A stretch of DNA of 64,000 nucleotides from Siphonodentalium dalli (lineage: Eukaryota > Mollusca > Scaphopoda > Gadilida > Siphonodentaliidae). The stretch lies in NCBI GenBank assembly GCA_032622095.1, contig CP136061.1:167407107-167471106 (forward strand). The letters run 5' to 3'. Each line of letters begins with the position of its first letter. Positions within the stretch are counted from its first letter, which is position 1. A model generated the notes under the pieces. It saw nothing but the letters and a program-made list of their open reading frames with translations. It ran no database searches and was not told the origin of the DNA. A program made the translations under genes and the position numbers. Shown piece by piece: positions 24,929-37,329 of this stretch.

Positions 24929-25015
24929 GGAGCTCTGTGTCAAGTGGTTAGTGCATCAGACTTGTCTTTGCCGTCAACACAGCTAGAGGAGTTTGCAGCC
25001 CGTCGGTGGCCTAAT
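24929..25015 (+). repeat. possible tRNA-derived SINE head
   Basis: 'gagctctgtgtcaagtggttagtgcatcagacttgtc' resembles a tRNA 5' half with an A-box-like tgtgtcaagtgg and the D-loop phrase ggttag. The expected B box is degenerate (agaggagtttgcagccc in place of GGTTCGANNCC). A decayed SINE is plausible; nothing indicates a functional tRNA. Confidence 0.35.
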
Positions 25016-25244
25016 GTGAGTTTCACACAGCAGTGGCTTGGTCGAATTGATTGGCATGCAATCATTGGATTGTACGCTCTTCAAATTTCACGCCAAGTGG
25101 TGACCCTTGATCAAGGACAGTCATACTGTGACTGTTTTGCACCACCCATGTGTTATGAGCAGTAACAGATCTTGTTAGTATGCTAGCCACATTGTGGCTT
25201 AACCTTCCCCTGTCCCCGGGCAGCAATAGATTGTTACTGAGTGT

Positions 25245-26216
25245 CAGGCCTCAGCTTACCAGGCGAGTAGGGCGAAATAGTCGCCCTCGACGCCTCGAAG
25301 TCGCCTTAGTGTCGCGCCAGGGAGAAGTGAAGTCGCCCTCCGATTTTCCCAAAATTATCCTACGGCTGTAGTAAGCGATAAGCCATGCATGCTATAGTGT
25401 TACAAATCAATTATGAATATATCGCCTGCGAGTCAAACAGTGACAAAATGTTGACACAAGGTCGACTCCTTTTGTTTAACAGCGCTGAGTAAGTAAATGC
25501 GGTCTTCAATGTCCAGACAAGGATTATAATATATCAAACAAAGAAGCCTTCCGTTTTGGCCATACTTAATAAAGTGTTGGTTTCTGCTCGTCCCGACTGA
25601 CTGCTTTAAAACCGCCGACTCAAATTATTATTATATTGCCGATTTAAACATTTTGTTTGTTTTAGTTCCGTTTCCGTCTTTGTGGTATTCCGTGTTTTTA
25701 CGCAATAACAGAATGCTAATCGAACGGACCTCAAATAATTCTATTGAATCCGTACTCCCTTTAAATTATCCGATGTTACCTGATGTTACTGAATATATTT
25801 GACGACAAAATTATCCGAGAGCACCATTTTATAGTGTGCAAATAAAGTTTTAATCGTTGTATTGCCTTGTTCGAAATAAAACGTGATCCATAACCGGAAA
25901 ATCGTAATTTTATTCCCAATGATTCAGTGATTTTAGACTTAGAGACACTCGGTAGTCGATGTCAAGACTCAAGGCCGTTAATTGTGGCATATATATGCAA
26001 ACCAAATGCAACAAACAATCTATATTACATTTAAATGAAAAATTTGAATTTTTTTCCATGATGTTTTTTTCGTTTGTTTAACCTCATATTAAATAAATTA
26101 TCAGATGAAATTATTCTCCAGTCTCTCACTTCTCCCTATTTTTCTCTCACTTCTCCCTATTTCTGCCAGAGGGAGAAGTCACTTCTCCCTATTCTCAACC
26201 TGCAAGCTGAGGCCTG
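25245..26216. mobile_element. hAT-type non-autonomous element, 972 bp
   Basis: The terminal inverted repeat CAGGCCTCAGCTT is perfect at both ends and extends loosely. The 8-bp target duplication CTGAGTGT flanks it at 25237-25244 and 26217-26224. Subterminal regions are rich in repeated GTCGCCCT/AGGGCGA on the left and CTTCTCCCT/AGGGAGAAG on the right, as expected for transposase-binding repeats. No transposase frame is left. Confidence 0.9.
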
Positions 26217-26224
26217 CTGAGTGT

Positions 26225-27770
26225 TAAGGCTCATCAGGGTAATAATTGTCATTACCGTCTTAGAACAATTATTTATTAATTGGTTAAGCGCTATATAAAA
26301 ACTCATTATTATATTATTATGTATTAGAGGGCAGAGACGAAGTTTAGGTCTGCTAAACTGATAGAGATGTTAGTCTATTTAAAGGGCTGCTAAAAGAACC
26401 ATAATAATGGGTTTAATGTTTAAACTTTTCATGGAGAAAAAAAATCCAAAGCTGACATTATAAAGTAATAAACGGAGATTTCATATAAATTAGTACTATT
26501 ATTGTGTTTGTAAAAAAGCACACAAGTAACGGTACACTAACGTGACAGTGAGCAAGTTCTAACATAGATCATGCCATGAATCTCTACTCGGCTGTGCCCA
26601 TGGTGATCATATTTCAACAGTTCAAAACATGGGAAATTTGTTATGTTCTAAAGGGGACCTTTAAAGAATTTATTTGATTGCCCAGGGAAAAATCCAAAGC
26701 AAAATTGGCTGAAACAAATCATCTAATGATGGAATCTAGATCTGAGACCTTCACCTACTGTGAAATATATTATTAAGGAGAACGTAGAAACTAAGAAATA
26801 TATTACCTGTGTTATTTGTTTTACTTAAAGTTCTCTGTGACCGATCAGAACATCACAAATTTTCCATGTTAATGATGTTTTGAACTGGTGTTCCATATGA
26901 TCTCTACGGACAAACCCAGAGTCATATCAGTGAGATATCCCAGTCAGATTCTGGAAATCAAAATGATAAAAATACAGTGATTTTAAGCATTTACATATAT
27001 AGTAATGAATAGCATTTTATGTTAGACAAATTTGGCAGTAATTTACAGTGAAAGTAAAATTCATTTTTATTTTTACCCTAACACTATTCCACAATGCCAT
27101 CAATTTGGTTGATCTAAATTAATTTATTCATTCCTCATACATTTCTTTCTGCCTTTTGCTTTGGGTCATGCATTTATAACAGAAGGAACCACAATTCACA
27201 ATACCAGTATATAGTGTCCATTGAAATATCATGGGAATGGCCTAACCACAAAACATTCACATAGGCGTATATGTGATATTTGCCAGACAAATTCTAAGCC
27301 GGGATTGCCCCAAAATTAACGGGACAATGTCGAACATACATGGGCAAATGTATATTAATGATAAAATTTTACGAAGCAAAGTTACAATATTTATATCATA
27401 CATGTTTTCTGTTGCAATGGTCAACAGATGGCTTTTGCCATGTTATTTCAGATGGAATAGAAGTTTAATATAGAACCCCAATTTAAAATTCATGTGTTCA
27501 GGATTGCTCCACTGGATATCCCCATGTCCATGTTTATGCCCTATTTTAACTTTAGAACTTATGTATACTATAGTCATCTCAATGATATGTACAGGTAATG
27601 CAATATTGTGGTTAATAGATGCCCAAATTACACTGCCTCACACTCTGACACAGGGTTGTGTCGGGGAGGGTTATTAAAACACAAAAAAAATATCAGTATA
27701 AAGGCTACCCCATGACATGAGTTTAAAAATATACATAGACAGTCCTTCCAATGGTATCTGGAGAAGTCAA
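26225..27770. other. no gene seen
   Basis: Apart from the dispersed repeat at 26773-26915, the sequence shows no inverted ends, tandem units or coding exon that I can support. Confidence 0.4.
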
Positions 27771-27966
27771 CCCTTAACTCTTTCGCTGCCACCCGCCACC
27801 ACAGACGTACCCCCCAGTGCCACGCATCCTGTACATATATCCATGTATTTCAGGTATATATGGGTAATACATTATATCTCAAGCAGTTTCCAATAAAATT
27901 AGTTGAAACTTCACATGTATATAGACATAGGTATACCCTGTCGAATGCCGCCGTGGACACGCACAC

Positions 27967-28388
27967 CAAGGTCACGTGACATTGGCGGCCATCTTGAATT
28001 AGTGGCTATTTGCCTGTATATGTACAGTTTGTGTGGGTATGAATGGGTGTGTTGTTTGTTTTCTAATTTTCAACCCAATTATACGATGTTCAACAGTAAG
28101 GTACACGGGAGTAGCCTATATGAACCCACTTTGGAAATAAAATAGGTCACGTGACCTTGGCGTCCATCTTGGATTTATGCAAGTTGCCACCTATTTGTAG
28201 CAAAATTGGATACAATGGCGCACTTTGTTGAGTTCGTGCTTTTGTTGCTTGAATATTCCCTGATAGGTACAATTCCAAATATAAATATATATAATATAAC
28301 CATACCCATATGTATATATACCTGCAGGGGGACATATAACCCTGCTCCGCCCCTTATAAGTCACGTGATCTTGACGGCCATCTTGAAT
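27967..28388 (+). repeat. three spaced TCACGTGA ... CCATCTTG motifs
   Basis: 'gtcacgtgacattggcggccatcttga' (27972), 'gtcacgtgaccttggcgtccatcttgg' (28146) and 'gtcacgtgatcttgacggccatcttga' (28362) recur inside the piggyBac-like element, spaced 174 and 216 bp. Each joins a palindromic E-box to a CCATCTTG motif. The second copy of the element (42310-42345, 42140-42170, 41925-41950) keeps all three, with decay. Confidence 0.75.
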
Positions 28389-28551
28389 TTCAGGAATATT
28401 GGGTTTTACGATGATTTATGTGAATTATATGGGTCACGCGGGCGTACGCATGGTCAACTCACCAACATAATTAATTTAGTTGCCTGTTATCACCACTGGA
28501 AAACGACACAATAGACAAGGGTTGTTCAAAACCAGTAAAGGTGTATTATAA

Positions 28552-28905
28552 ATAAAAGGTATAAGTATCTTATGTGCCGCAGGCGCCCCTCGATCATTAG
28601 AGTATAAAGGTTAGTTACCCACCCACCACCCCAATCGCCACCCATGCATAGTATCTTATGCGACGCAGGCGCCCCTATAGAGGCTACTGCCCACATAAAT
28701 AATAGGTTAAAAGTATCTTATGCGCCACAGGCACACCTCGATCATTAGAGTATAGAGGTTAGTTACCCACCCACCACCCCATCCCGCCACCCATAGTATC
28801 TTATGCGCCGCAGGCGCCCCTATAATAGAGGCTACTGCCCACACAAATAATAGGTATAAGTAACTTATGCGCCACAGGCACCCCTCGATCATTATAGTAT
28901 AGAGG
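28552..28905 (+). repeat. minisatellite, short form (about 2.5 units)
   Basis: Units contain 'gtatcttatgcgccgcaggcgcccctcgatcattagagtatagaggttagttacccacccaccacccc' alternating with 'aggctactgcccacataaataataggtataa'. The complement of the same unit makes up the expanded arrays at 35425-35587 and 38571-39478. Confidence 0.85.
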
Positions 28906-29229
28906 TAATAACAATAACTTCTTCAGTCCTGATTCTTCTGCGAGCAGCCATTTTCTACTGATAACCACGTGCTAATAACAATGACGCAATATTCCGGCTC
29001 TGACTGTACCTCCATAACGTCAGAAATAGCATGACCTTGAGGACATTGTCGCTTTAAATTGTTCGCGCGCAACAGTACTACAGATAAATACATTGTACAC
29101 TGTCAAACATGCTGGAAAGAATAGAGTTATATCCCATACATTAGACTACATACCAAATTCGCAAAAATGCGCGATTGGCAGCGTCTGCGAAGTTCGCATT
29201 TATGCGCGTTTGGCAGCGAAAGAGTTAAC

Positions 29230-29670
29230 AAAGTTATCCCCAGAGTAGTCAGACCCAAGAGAAATCGACACACTATGTAGATTAGCGTCATGCATGACGT
29301 TTGCATTAAACAAGTGTCATTATCTGTGTCCAACAGTTTGCCACATTGTTTGGTGTCAAAGGGGATTACATCACTTTGTAGCTTTCTTGGTTTTTCACAA
29401 ATAGGGGATTAAGAAACAGGAAATATTGTTACACTGATGTGTGCTTAATTAATATTAGAAATAAAACTACCAACATAATTTTTTCCTGGCTTTGGACCGG
29501 CTCATCAACAGCCAAACAACCTGAACACAGTTGAAGTTACATACGTGTGTGTCAATTTTGGCGAAAACTCCGAGCTGCTTTCCACATTCCTACTTCAAAG
29601 TCAGTTGTCATTCAATGCAACTTCAAAGTCCTGAAAAACAGACCGATCATTTTTAGTGAGCTTTCTTGGC
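29230..29670. other. no feature seen
   Basis: No supported gene or repeat. Confidence 0.3.
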
Positions 29671-29694
29671 ACAGAGCAAACATTTTTTCCCTCC

Positions 29695-29930
29695 AGATAT
29701 TATCTCCACATATTATCTTGACATCTCAACATATTACAAATACATCTCGAGATCTCGACTAAATCTCAAGATTTCGACATACGCATTTTGAGATCTCGAC
29801 GTTATCATGATCTCAACATATTATTACCGGTATGATGAAATCTTTAGTTATTTTCTCAAGATCTCGACATATACAACTCGAGGTATCGACAAACACATCT
29901 CGAGATAATATCTTGAGATACATCAATATA
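29695..29930. repeat. degenerate short repeat of ATCTCGA(GA)TCTCGACA
   Basis: Many near-palindromic ctcgagatctcgaca, atctcaagatttcgaca and tctcaacatatta words are clustered here. A second small cluster ('gacatcgagataatatgtcgacctgtcgagataata' followed by 14 G) lies at 30770-30822. Simple-sequence expansion; no gene. Confidence 0.6.
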
Positions 29931-29939
29931 TAAATGTGC

Positions 29940-31030
29940 TTAAAATACAGCATTATAGCCTAATGTTCCTATAACTACCGCTATATGGCACAAGAAATCA
30001 TATCATTGGTCAGTACGACTCAGTATGCTATACAGTTCACTGCGAATTGGACAATAACCTCACCATTACACTGTATACGCATATTCCTTATTCGGAAACA
30101 TTCGGTATTGACCAAATAAATGGTGCGATGGGTTGGGCCATCCCAGTTTTGATTAACGTTAGGTCAAGGTTAGGGTTCGCTTAACACTTGGGTAACCCCA
30201 ACCCATAATTTACCATCCCACCCCAGTCAGGGTTAGTATCCCGTCAAGTTCTGATTATGGTTAGGATTATACTAGTAGGCTCAGTGTTAAGGTTTAGTTT
30301 AATGTTCATGTCTGCTACTTTTCCATTCGGGTCATGCAGACTTATATTAGTCTAGGATCCCACCCAACTTGTCATGTCCCATCTCATCACGACGATGTCC
30401 AATCAATTGCCACCCTGTTACCGTCTCAGTCATGGGAAAAGGTTGAATATCCTGTCCATGCCAGTCATGTTTATGGTTATGGTCAGGGTTAGGCTTTAGG
30501 TAACTTTCCGCATTCCCACTTGCCTCATCGAGTCCTGAACTGTATCACCATGTTCCGGATAGGGTCAGGGTAAGGGACAAATGAAACACATTTCGATTTG
30601 AAAGTGGTTGTGTGATCTGGGAAATATCAAATTGTTGTATAAAAGTCCTTTATAGCTGGAATAGCCTGCATTATCTTTTTTAAAATGTTCATTACATACT
30701 GAACCTGAATCTCCTTTCGCGAATGGTTCCTGACAACTCAGTTGATCCAGTAGACAGGCCCAAGTTGTGACATCGAGATAATATGTCGACCTGTCGAGAT
30801 AATATTTGGGGGGGGGGGGGAAGATGTATTGACCATGTCACAAATGAGCCACCATAGAGTACTAGACCTGAGATGGGAAAGAATCTATTTAACTAAATCT
30901 TCAGACAGTTCAATATTGAATCCATTGATCACAACATCTGCTTTGTCATCGGTTGTCAACTGAGAAAGAACATGGAAAATATTTATGTAATGGATTAAAT
31001 AAATTCTATTTTTTATAATTTGTCATGATT
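29940..31030. other. no gene seen
   Basis: Contains scattered 'ggttagggtt' words (30150-30300, 30470-30570) that are not in register and so are not a telomeric array. The G run at 30808-30821 follows a gacatcgagataatatg cluster. Confidence 0.4.
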
Positions 31031-31075
31031 ATATAATATACTAGCAGGGTTACCCGGCGTTGCCCAGGTTAATGT
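31031..31075 (+). repeat. ACTAGC...CCCGGCGTTGCCCAGG repeat edge
   Basis: 'tatactagcagggttacccggcgttgcccaggttaatgtatg' is the same hallmark as at 21499. The rest of this repeat probably extends rightward to the microsatellite-tailed block ending near 33980; the interior is diverged. Confidence 0.5.
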
Positions 31076-31765
31076 ATGCTGTGGATATTTGTTGGGAATA
31101 GAGAATGCTCTTGCTTAAAGTGTTATACGTTTTCTCATAAATTGCATATTCAAATAGCATCACAAAACAAGCTTGTTGCCCAATCCTCGTTTGAACACTT
31201 TAAGATTATATGTTATGTATTTATTGTTTGTAATTATGTTCTGTTTAGTTCAAATAAAATATTGTTTAAACCAAACATGATTATTACAGTCATGGAATAT
31301 AAGTAGTGGCTCATCCTGTCAATTGTCATTCTGTTTATCGCGATTAATCCGTTCCACCAATAATGAAGTATTTATTTATTTACAACTGCGTATTCATTAG
31401 ACGTTATAATATGATACATGAACATCATAAACACATTAGTTCGATAAAAGATGATAATTGGGTTTTACATATTGAGATGTATCAATCAATCTAGTGGGTT
31501 GGACTAAGATCTCGAGGACACCTGGCTATCATATCTCCATGAAGATACAGATGTTTCAAAGAAATTTCCAGGTGCTCCTCTGTTCATGGTGCTATATATT
31601 GGCTAAATATTCTCAGCTACATGTGCCAGACACAGAGCGAGATTTTGAGTTGTTTATGTCAGTCGATGAGTCTGTTCTAAAACCCTTGTCAGATGTCAGT
31701 ATTGGTAGGATCCTGAAAAGTCTTGTGCTACTAACTGCATTTTTTCTTGTATATCAGAAGAAACT

Positions 31766-31870
31766 ATATTTGACTGCACACTGTGACCACTATTTTTGAA
31801 CAGGCCTTCCATATAGAACTATATTTGACTGCACACTGTGACCACTATTTTTGAACAGGCCTTCCATATA
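31766..31870 (+). repeat. 52-bp tandem duplication
   Basis: 'aactatatttgactgcacactgtgaccactatttttgaacaggccttccatata' is present twice in a row and identical, which indicates a recent slippage or duplication event. It cuts off the short open frame upstream. Confidence 0.85.
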
Positions 31871-32220
31871 TCTCTTGACAAATTGTAACTTTTTGTGGAA
31901 ACTGTATTGAATGGAACAGACTAAATTTTGTTATTATATATATGCAATCCTCTGACGGATCGAGGTCTCTCAGTTTGCACGAATATATGTATCTCTTCAA
32001 TAGAATGATAAATATAAGTTTAATGCTTCTTCTAGTTTATCTCTTTTTGCTAGCTCATTGTGTGAATGCCTTGATTGCCATTCCCATATAAATATGACTG
32101 TTAAGAAGATATAATTGTTCAAGTGACTTATGTGGGTCACCATATGTCGGGATTGTGAAATGTGAACGCCCAACTACTTAAAATGATATGGAGATGGCCT
32201 GGTGACTGTATATAACTTAT

Positions 32221-33970
32221 ATGTGGATATCGGTGAATAGCAATCTTATCAATGATAGTGCATATCCGCTCGCCATCCGTGACGCAAACGACACCAAATG
32301 TGATTCAATTCATGGTATATCATTAGAGAAAAACGTGTATGAATTTGGTTTATTAAATCAATTGTTGATGCAACGCCGACTCGAACAACGCCATATTGCG
32401 AAGGTGATTATGTATTCGTTTGGTGGAAATCAGCGACAAAACTATTTCACCATATTTTTTTAATTTCCCCTCCCACCAACAGCGTCATTTTAGAAAATTT
32501 TAACCCGCACCATTATCTTCCTTGTAAAAAGCTACCCCTCTTAGAACGCCTTGGTGCCATCTCAATTGTACCACGTGAAGTTATATATAGAACGCACACA
32601 GACAGACAAAAAGACAGACAGACAGCACAATTTTATTTCTTGTATCATTTGAGAAGAACGTGTCTGAATTTGAAGGTAATTGGTACTAAAAATATTTTGT
32701 ATCAGTTTTGGTGACCCTCCCGTCCCTATTTCGGACTCAAGCTGCACACACTGAGACTCATTAGAGATTAGAGATGCATATATATGAAATTAGTGAAAAT
32801 TGGCGAGTATACAAATTTGTATCAAATTTAAGGTCCCCATATCTCTCACCCATAGGGCACCAATTTGGTGTATCTAAACCACACGATAAGATTCCTCGTA
32901 TCACGGAGAAGAATATGTATCAATCTGGTGGAAATCGGCACTAAACGTATAGATATAATTTTTTGTGTCCCTCTCATCTCTATACACCACTGACTCGAAT
33001 GGCCCCACTTGTAACATCCTTAAACCACACGTTACACTCCTGATATCATGGAGATTATTGTTTATAAGTTTGGTGATAATCGGCGACTAAACAATTTTTT
33101 TATCAAATTTGATGCCAATCCCTCCCCTCTCCATCTCTCATCCAAACAGCACCACTATGGCGTCTTTAAATCACGATTATATTCCTCGCATCATGGATAA
33201 GAACGTGTATCAATTTGGTGGAAATTGGCGCTAAAAAAATTGTGCATAAATTTTGGTGCCCCTGTCCCTTTCAATGCAAACCTGACTCGAATGAGGCCAT
33301 TTTGACAGATAAAAGCCACACCATTAGACTCCTCATGCCATGGGGATGATTTTGTTTAAGTGTGGTGGCAATAGGCGACTTATTATCAAATTTAGTGCCC
33401 ACCCCTCCTAATCTCTCATCCAAAACAACAATTTGGCGTTGTTAAATCGCACAATTAGATTCCTTGTATCATGAAGAAGAATAGATATCAATTTGGTGGA
33501 AATCGGCGCTAAAATTAGTTTTATCAATTTTGGTGCCCCTCTCCCCTTCCGTTAATTCCTGACTCAAACGACGCCACTTTTGACATATTTAAACCACACC
33601 GTTGGATTCTTCATATCATGGGGATGATTATATGTAAGTTTCGTGGCAATCGGCGACAGAAAAAATATCTGCCCCCCCCCCCTTCTGGGCACCCCTGACG
33701 CGAACGGCGCGACTTTTGCCATATTTAAATTTTAAACCACGCCATTAGATTCCTCATATTATGGGGATGATTATATATAAGTTTGGTGGCAATCGGCGAC
33801 AAATTTGTTTCTGCCCCTCCCCCTTTTCTGCCCCTGACAACAACGGCGTCACTTTAGAAAATTCTAACCCCGACCATTATCTTTCTCATAAAAAGCTACT
33901 CCTAGTAGACCCCTTTGGCATCATCTAGATGGTCCCCTGTGGATTTCTATAGAACACAGACAGACAGACA
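32221..33970 (+). repeat. degenerate tandem repeat, about 7-8 units of roughly 220 bp
   Basis: Units carry 'attcctcgtatcatggagaagaa-gtgtatcaatttggtggaaatcggcgctaaa', then 'ttttggtgcccctcccc', then 'tgactcgaacggcgccacttttgacatatttaaaccacacc'. The block ends in 'acacagacagacagacattcgcaaatatagatatagata', the common tail of invertebrate non-LTR derived repeats. The frames are all broken. The part from 32472 onward is duplicated at 35588. Confidence 0.75.
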
Positions 33971-34148
33971 TTCGCAAATATAGATATAGATAATTCGGAA
34001 AGTTTTAGATACTTAGGGCAACGTTTTTTCAAAAAATTAGGTATATTTGCTTGTTCGATATCAGATATTTTTGCTCATTTACATACGCCCAATGTGAGTT
34101 TTGTCAAATTTCTTCAATAAAACAATATGTTTTGTTTGCAGTTGTAAC

Positions 34149-34152
<4 letters not shown>

Positions 34153-34195
<43 letters not shown>
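34153..34195 (+). repeat. 43-nt poly-G run
   Basis: An uninterrupted run of 43 G, matched by another run of 43 G at 37287-37329 in copy B. Long poly-G is hard to replicate and sequence and forms G-quadruplexes. The poly-proline frame on the other strand is an artefact. Confidence 0.95.
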
Positions 34196-34196
<1 letters not shown>

Positions 34197-34649
34197 GGAA
34201 ATGCTGTTTTTAGATTGCTCAAAAATTCCATTCCATTCAATTTTTCCTGGGCAATTTACCAATCGTAGCCCAGCGTAACCCCCAACAGACTGCAAAAAGT
34301 GCAAACCATCTCATGGACTTGTTCCTAGTACTAACCTCCTCTACGCTAAGGCATAGACATTCCAGCATGTAGCGACTAGTAATTGCCGACAGAGCTTCTG
34401 GGGATTACGTGGTTGATATATATATAGCGCCACCAGAAATCCCCCAGGTAACCAGCGCCCAGGTGAACTGGAGCATAGGAAAGCAGTACAACTACTACAT
34501 CATTAGCTCATGACGTCGTATCAGAAAAGAGTAGGGAGCGGAATTCTCCCTAAGCCCCATAAGATGGAGACTTACTGGAGCTGAAGGGGTCACTCTCGCC
34601 AAAAGTGCTGAAGTGTGCACAGGTTTTGAAAATGTGCTGAAGGGTTCAC

Positions 34650-35030
34650 AGGTTCGAACGATCAGACGACATTCAATCGTAAGTGAAGGATTGGGCCTGA
34701 CAAAATCGTGGATAGTGTTTGTTCACACGATTGTGATGTCGTCGTACATGATGATATTGTAGGTTATTCGTAAGCATGTGATTGACTACCCTTCGATCTT
34801 TCCAGCCATGATTTTTACGTACACACGACTGCGATTACGTCGCAAGTGGATGTATCCAAGGATATGCCATGAATTTGAATCTAAAATCAAACAGTACGTG
34901 CTTGATGTTATTTTTTGACTTGTGATATTGAGTGATTATTGACGTGAGTATACGCATTCTTAAGTTCTACCGGTTATTTCCTATGACGTAAATCCTTCCA
35001 CTTACGATTGAATCGTGGTCGTCTGAACGT
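34650..35030. mobile_element. decayed Harbinger-related MITE (also at about 37785-38167)
   Basis: It shares 'attgggcctgacaaaatcgtggatagtgtttgttcacacgatt' and the end 'cgtggtcgtctgaacgttcac' with the intact element at 42596-43096. The left end is eroded (gttcgaacgatcagacgac in place of gtgaacgttcagacgac). The neighbouring 34555-34650 also matches the flank at 43110-43235 in inverted orientation. Confidence 0.65.
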
Positions 35031-35108
35031 TCACTAAATAATGTTTAGTTTTCGTATCTGCCATGATTTCTGTTAGAGAATAATTGTTTACATTCCAATG
35101 AACATTAA

Positions 35109-35587
35109 CTCTTTCGCTGCGAAACGCGCATAAATGCGAACTTCGAAGACGCTGCCAATCGCGCATTTTTGCGAATTTGGTATGTAGTTTAATGTATGGG
35201 ATATAACTCTATTCTTTCCGGCATGTTTGACAGTGTACAATGTATTTATCTGTAGTACTGTTGCGCGCGAACAATTTAAAGCGACAATGTCCTCAATGTC
35301 ATGCTATTTCTGACCGTTATGGGAGTACAGCCTTAGCCGGAATATTGCGTCATTGTTGTTAGCACGTGGTTATCAGTCGAAAATGGCTGCTCGCAAAAGA
35401 CTCAGGACTGAAGAAGTTATTGTTATTACCTGTATACTCTAATGATCGAGGGGCGCCTGCGTCGCATAAGATACTTATACCTATTATTTATGTGGGCAGT
35501 AGCCTACTAGTATATAGCGGCGCCTGTGGCGCATAAGATACTATGGGTGGCGGGATGGGGTGGTGGGTGGGTAACTAACCTCTATAA
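35109..35587 (-). mobile_element. truncated piggyBac-like copy in duplication copy A
   Basis: It begins CTCTTTCGCTGCGAAACGCGC after TTAA (35105-35108), continues like the right end of copy 1 in reverse complement, and stops in the minisatellite at the duplication junction. Confidence 0.85.
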
Positions 35588-37282
35588 CCCACCAACAGCG
35601 TCATTTTAGAAAATTTTAACCCGCACCATTATCTTCCTTGTAAAAAGCTACCCCTCTTAGAACGCCTTGGTGCCATCTCAATTGTACCACGTGAAGTTAT
35701 ATATAGAACGCACACCAGACAGACAAAAAGACAGACAGACAGCACAATTTTATTTCTTGTATCATTTGAGAAGAACGTGTCTGAATTTGAAGGTAATTGG
35801 TACTAAAAATATTTTGTATCAGTTTTGGTGACCCTCCCGTCCCTATTTCGGACTCAAGCTGCACACACTGAGACTCATTAGAGATTAGAGATGCATATAT
35901 ATGAAATTAGTGAAAATTGGCGAGTATACAAATTCTGTATCAAATTTAAGGTCCCCATATCTCTCACCCATTAAGGGCACCAATTTGGTGTATCTAAACC
36001 ACACGATAAGATTCCTCGTATCACGGAGAAGAATATGTATCAATCTGGGTGGAAATCGGCACTAAACATATAGATATATTTTTTTGTGTCCCTCTCATCT
36101 CTATACACCACTGACTCGAATGGCCCCACTTGTAACATCCTTAAACCACACGTTACACTCCTGATATCATGGAGATTATTGTTTATAAGTTTGGTGATAA
36201 TCGGGCGACTAAACAATTTTTTTTATCAAATTTGATGCCAATCCCTCCCCTCTCCATCTCTCATCCAAACAGCACCACTATGGCGTCTTTAAATCACGAT
36301 TATATTCCTCGCATCATGGATAAGATCGTGTATCAATTTGGTGGAAATTGGGCGCTAAAAAAATTGTGCATAAATTTTGGTGCCCCTGTCCCTTTCAATG
36401 CAAACCTGACTCGAATGAGGCCATTTTGACAGATAAAAGCCACACCATTAGACTCCTCATGCCATGGGGATGATTTTGTTTAAGTGTGGTGGCAATAGGC
36501 GACTTATTATCAAATTTAGTGCCCACCCCTCCTAATCTCTCATCCAAAACAACAATTTGGCGTTGTTAAATCGCACAATTAGATTCCTTGTATCATGAAG
36601 AAGAATAGATATCAATTTGGTGGAAATCGGCGCTAAAATTAGTTTTATCAATTTTGGTGCCCCTCTCCCCTTCCGTTAATTCCTGACTCAAACGACGCCA
36701 CTTTTGACATATTTAAACCACACCGTTGGATTCTTCATATCATGGGGATGATTATATGTAAGTTTCGTGGCAATCGGCGACAGAAAAAATATCTGCCCCC
36801 CCCCCCCCCCCCCCCCTTCTGGGCACCCCTGACGCGAACGGCGCGACTTTTGCCATATTTAAATTTTAAACCACGCCATTAGATTCCTCATATTATGGGG
36901 ATGATTATATATAAGTTTGGTGGCAATCGGCGACAAATTTGTTTCTGCCCCTCCCCCTTTTCTGCCCCTGACAACAACGGCGTCACTTTAGAAAATTCTA
37001 ACCCCGACCATTATCTTTCTCATAAAAAGCTACTCCTAGTAGACCCCTTTGGCATCATCTAGATGGTCCCCTGTGGATTTCTATAGAACACAGACAGACA
37101 GACATTCGCAAATATAGATATAGATAATTCGGAAAGTTTTAGATACTTAGGGCAACGTTTTTTCAAAAAATTAGGTATATTTGCTTGTTCGATATCAGAT
37201 ATTTTTGCTCATTTACATACGCCCAATGTGAGTTTTGTCAAATTTCTTCAATAAAACAATATGTTTTGTTTGCAGTTGTAAC

Positions 37283-37329
<47 letters not shown>

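Larger units (their letters stand above)
27778..29224 (+). mobile_element. piggyBac-like non-autonomous element, copy 1 (1,447 bp)
   Basis: The terminal inverted repeat CTCTTTCGCTGCCA is present at both ends, and TTAA duplications lie at 27774-27777 and 29225-29228. A TTAA target with CCCTTTCGCTGCC-like ends is typical of piggyBac-derived MITEs. The right subterminal region holds two direct copies of cgctgccaa-cgcgcat---tgcgaa, each a small hairpin. The interior contains a minisatellite (28552-28905) and three TCACGTGA-centred motifs. There is no transposase frame. An inverted second copy lies at 38245-42537. Confidence 0.9.
32472..35587 (+). repeat. tandem segmental duplication, copy A (3,116 bp)
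   Basis: Copy A is followed directly by copy B (35588-38722). They are nearly identical, and most differences are one-base insertions or deletions in homopolymers (e.g. C11 at 33672 against C22 at 36796). The junction reads 'ctaacctctata|acccaccaacagcg'. Copy A contains degenerate tandem repeats, a 43-G run (34153-34195), a Harbinger-related segment and the start of the piggyBac-like copy (35109-35587), which is cut off by the junction. Confidence 0.92.

Noticed and set aside
30140-30580. Scattered ggttaggg words suggesting telomeric repeat
   Set aside because: The words are few, irregularly spaced and not in tandem register.
34051-34304. Poly-Gly and poly-Pro frames across the G run
   Set aside because: They come from the 43-nt homopolymer; nothing else in the frames suggests a protein.
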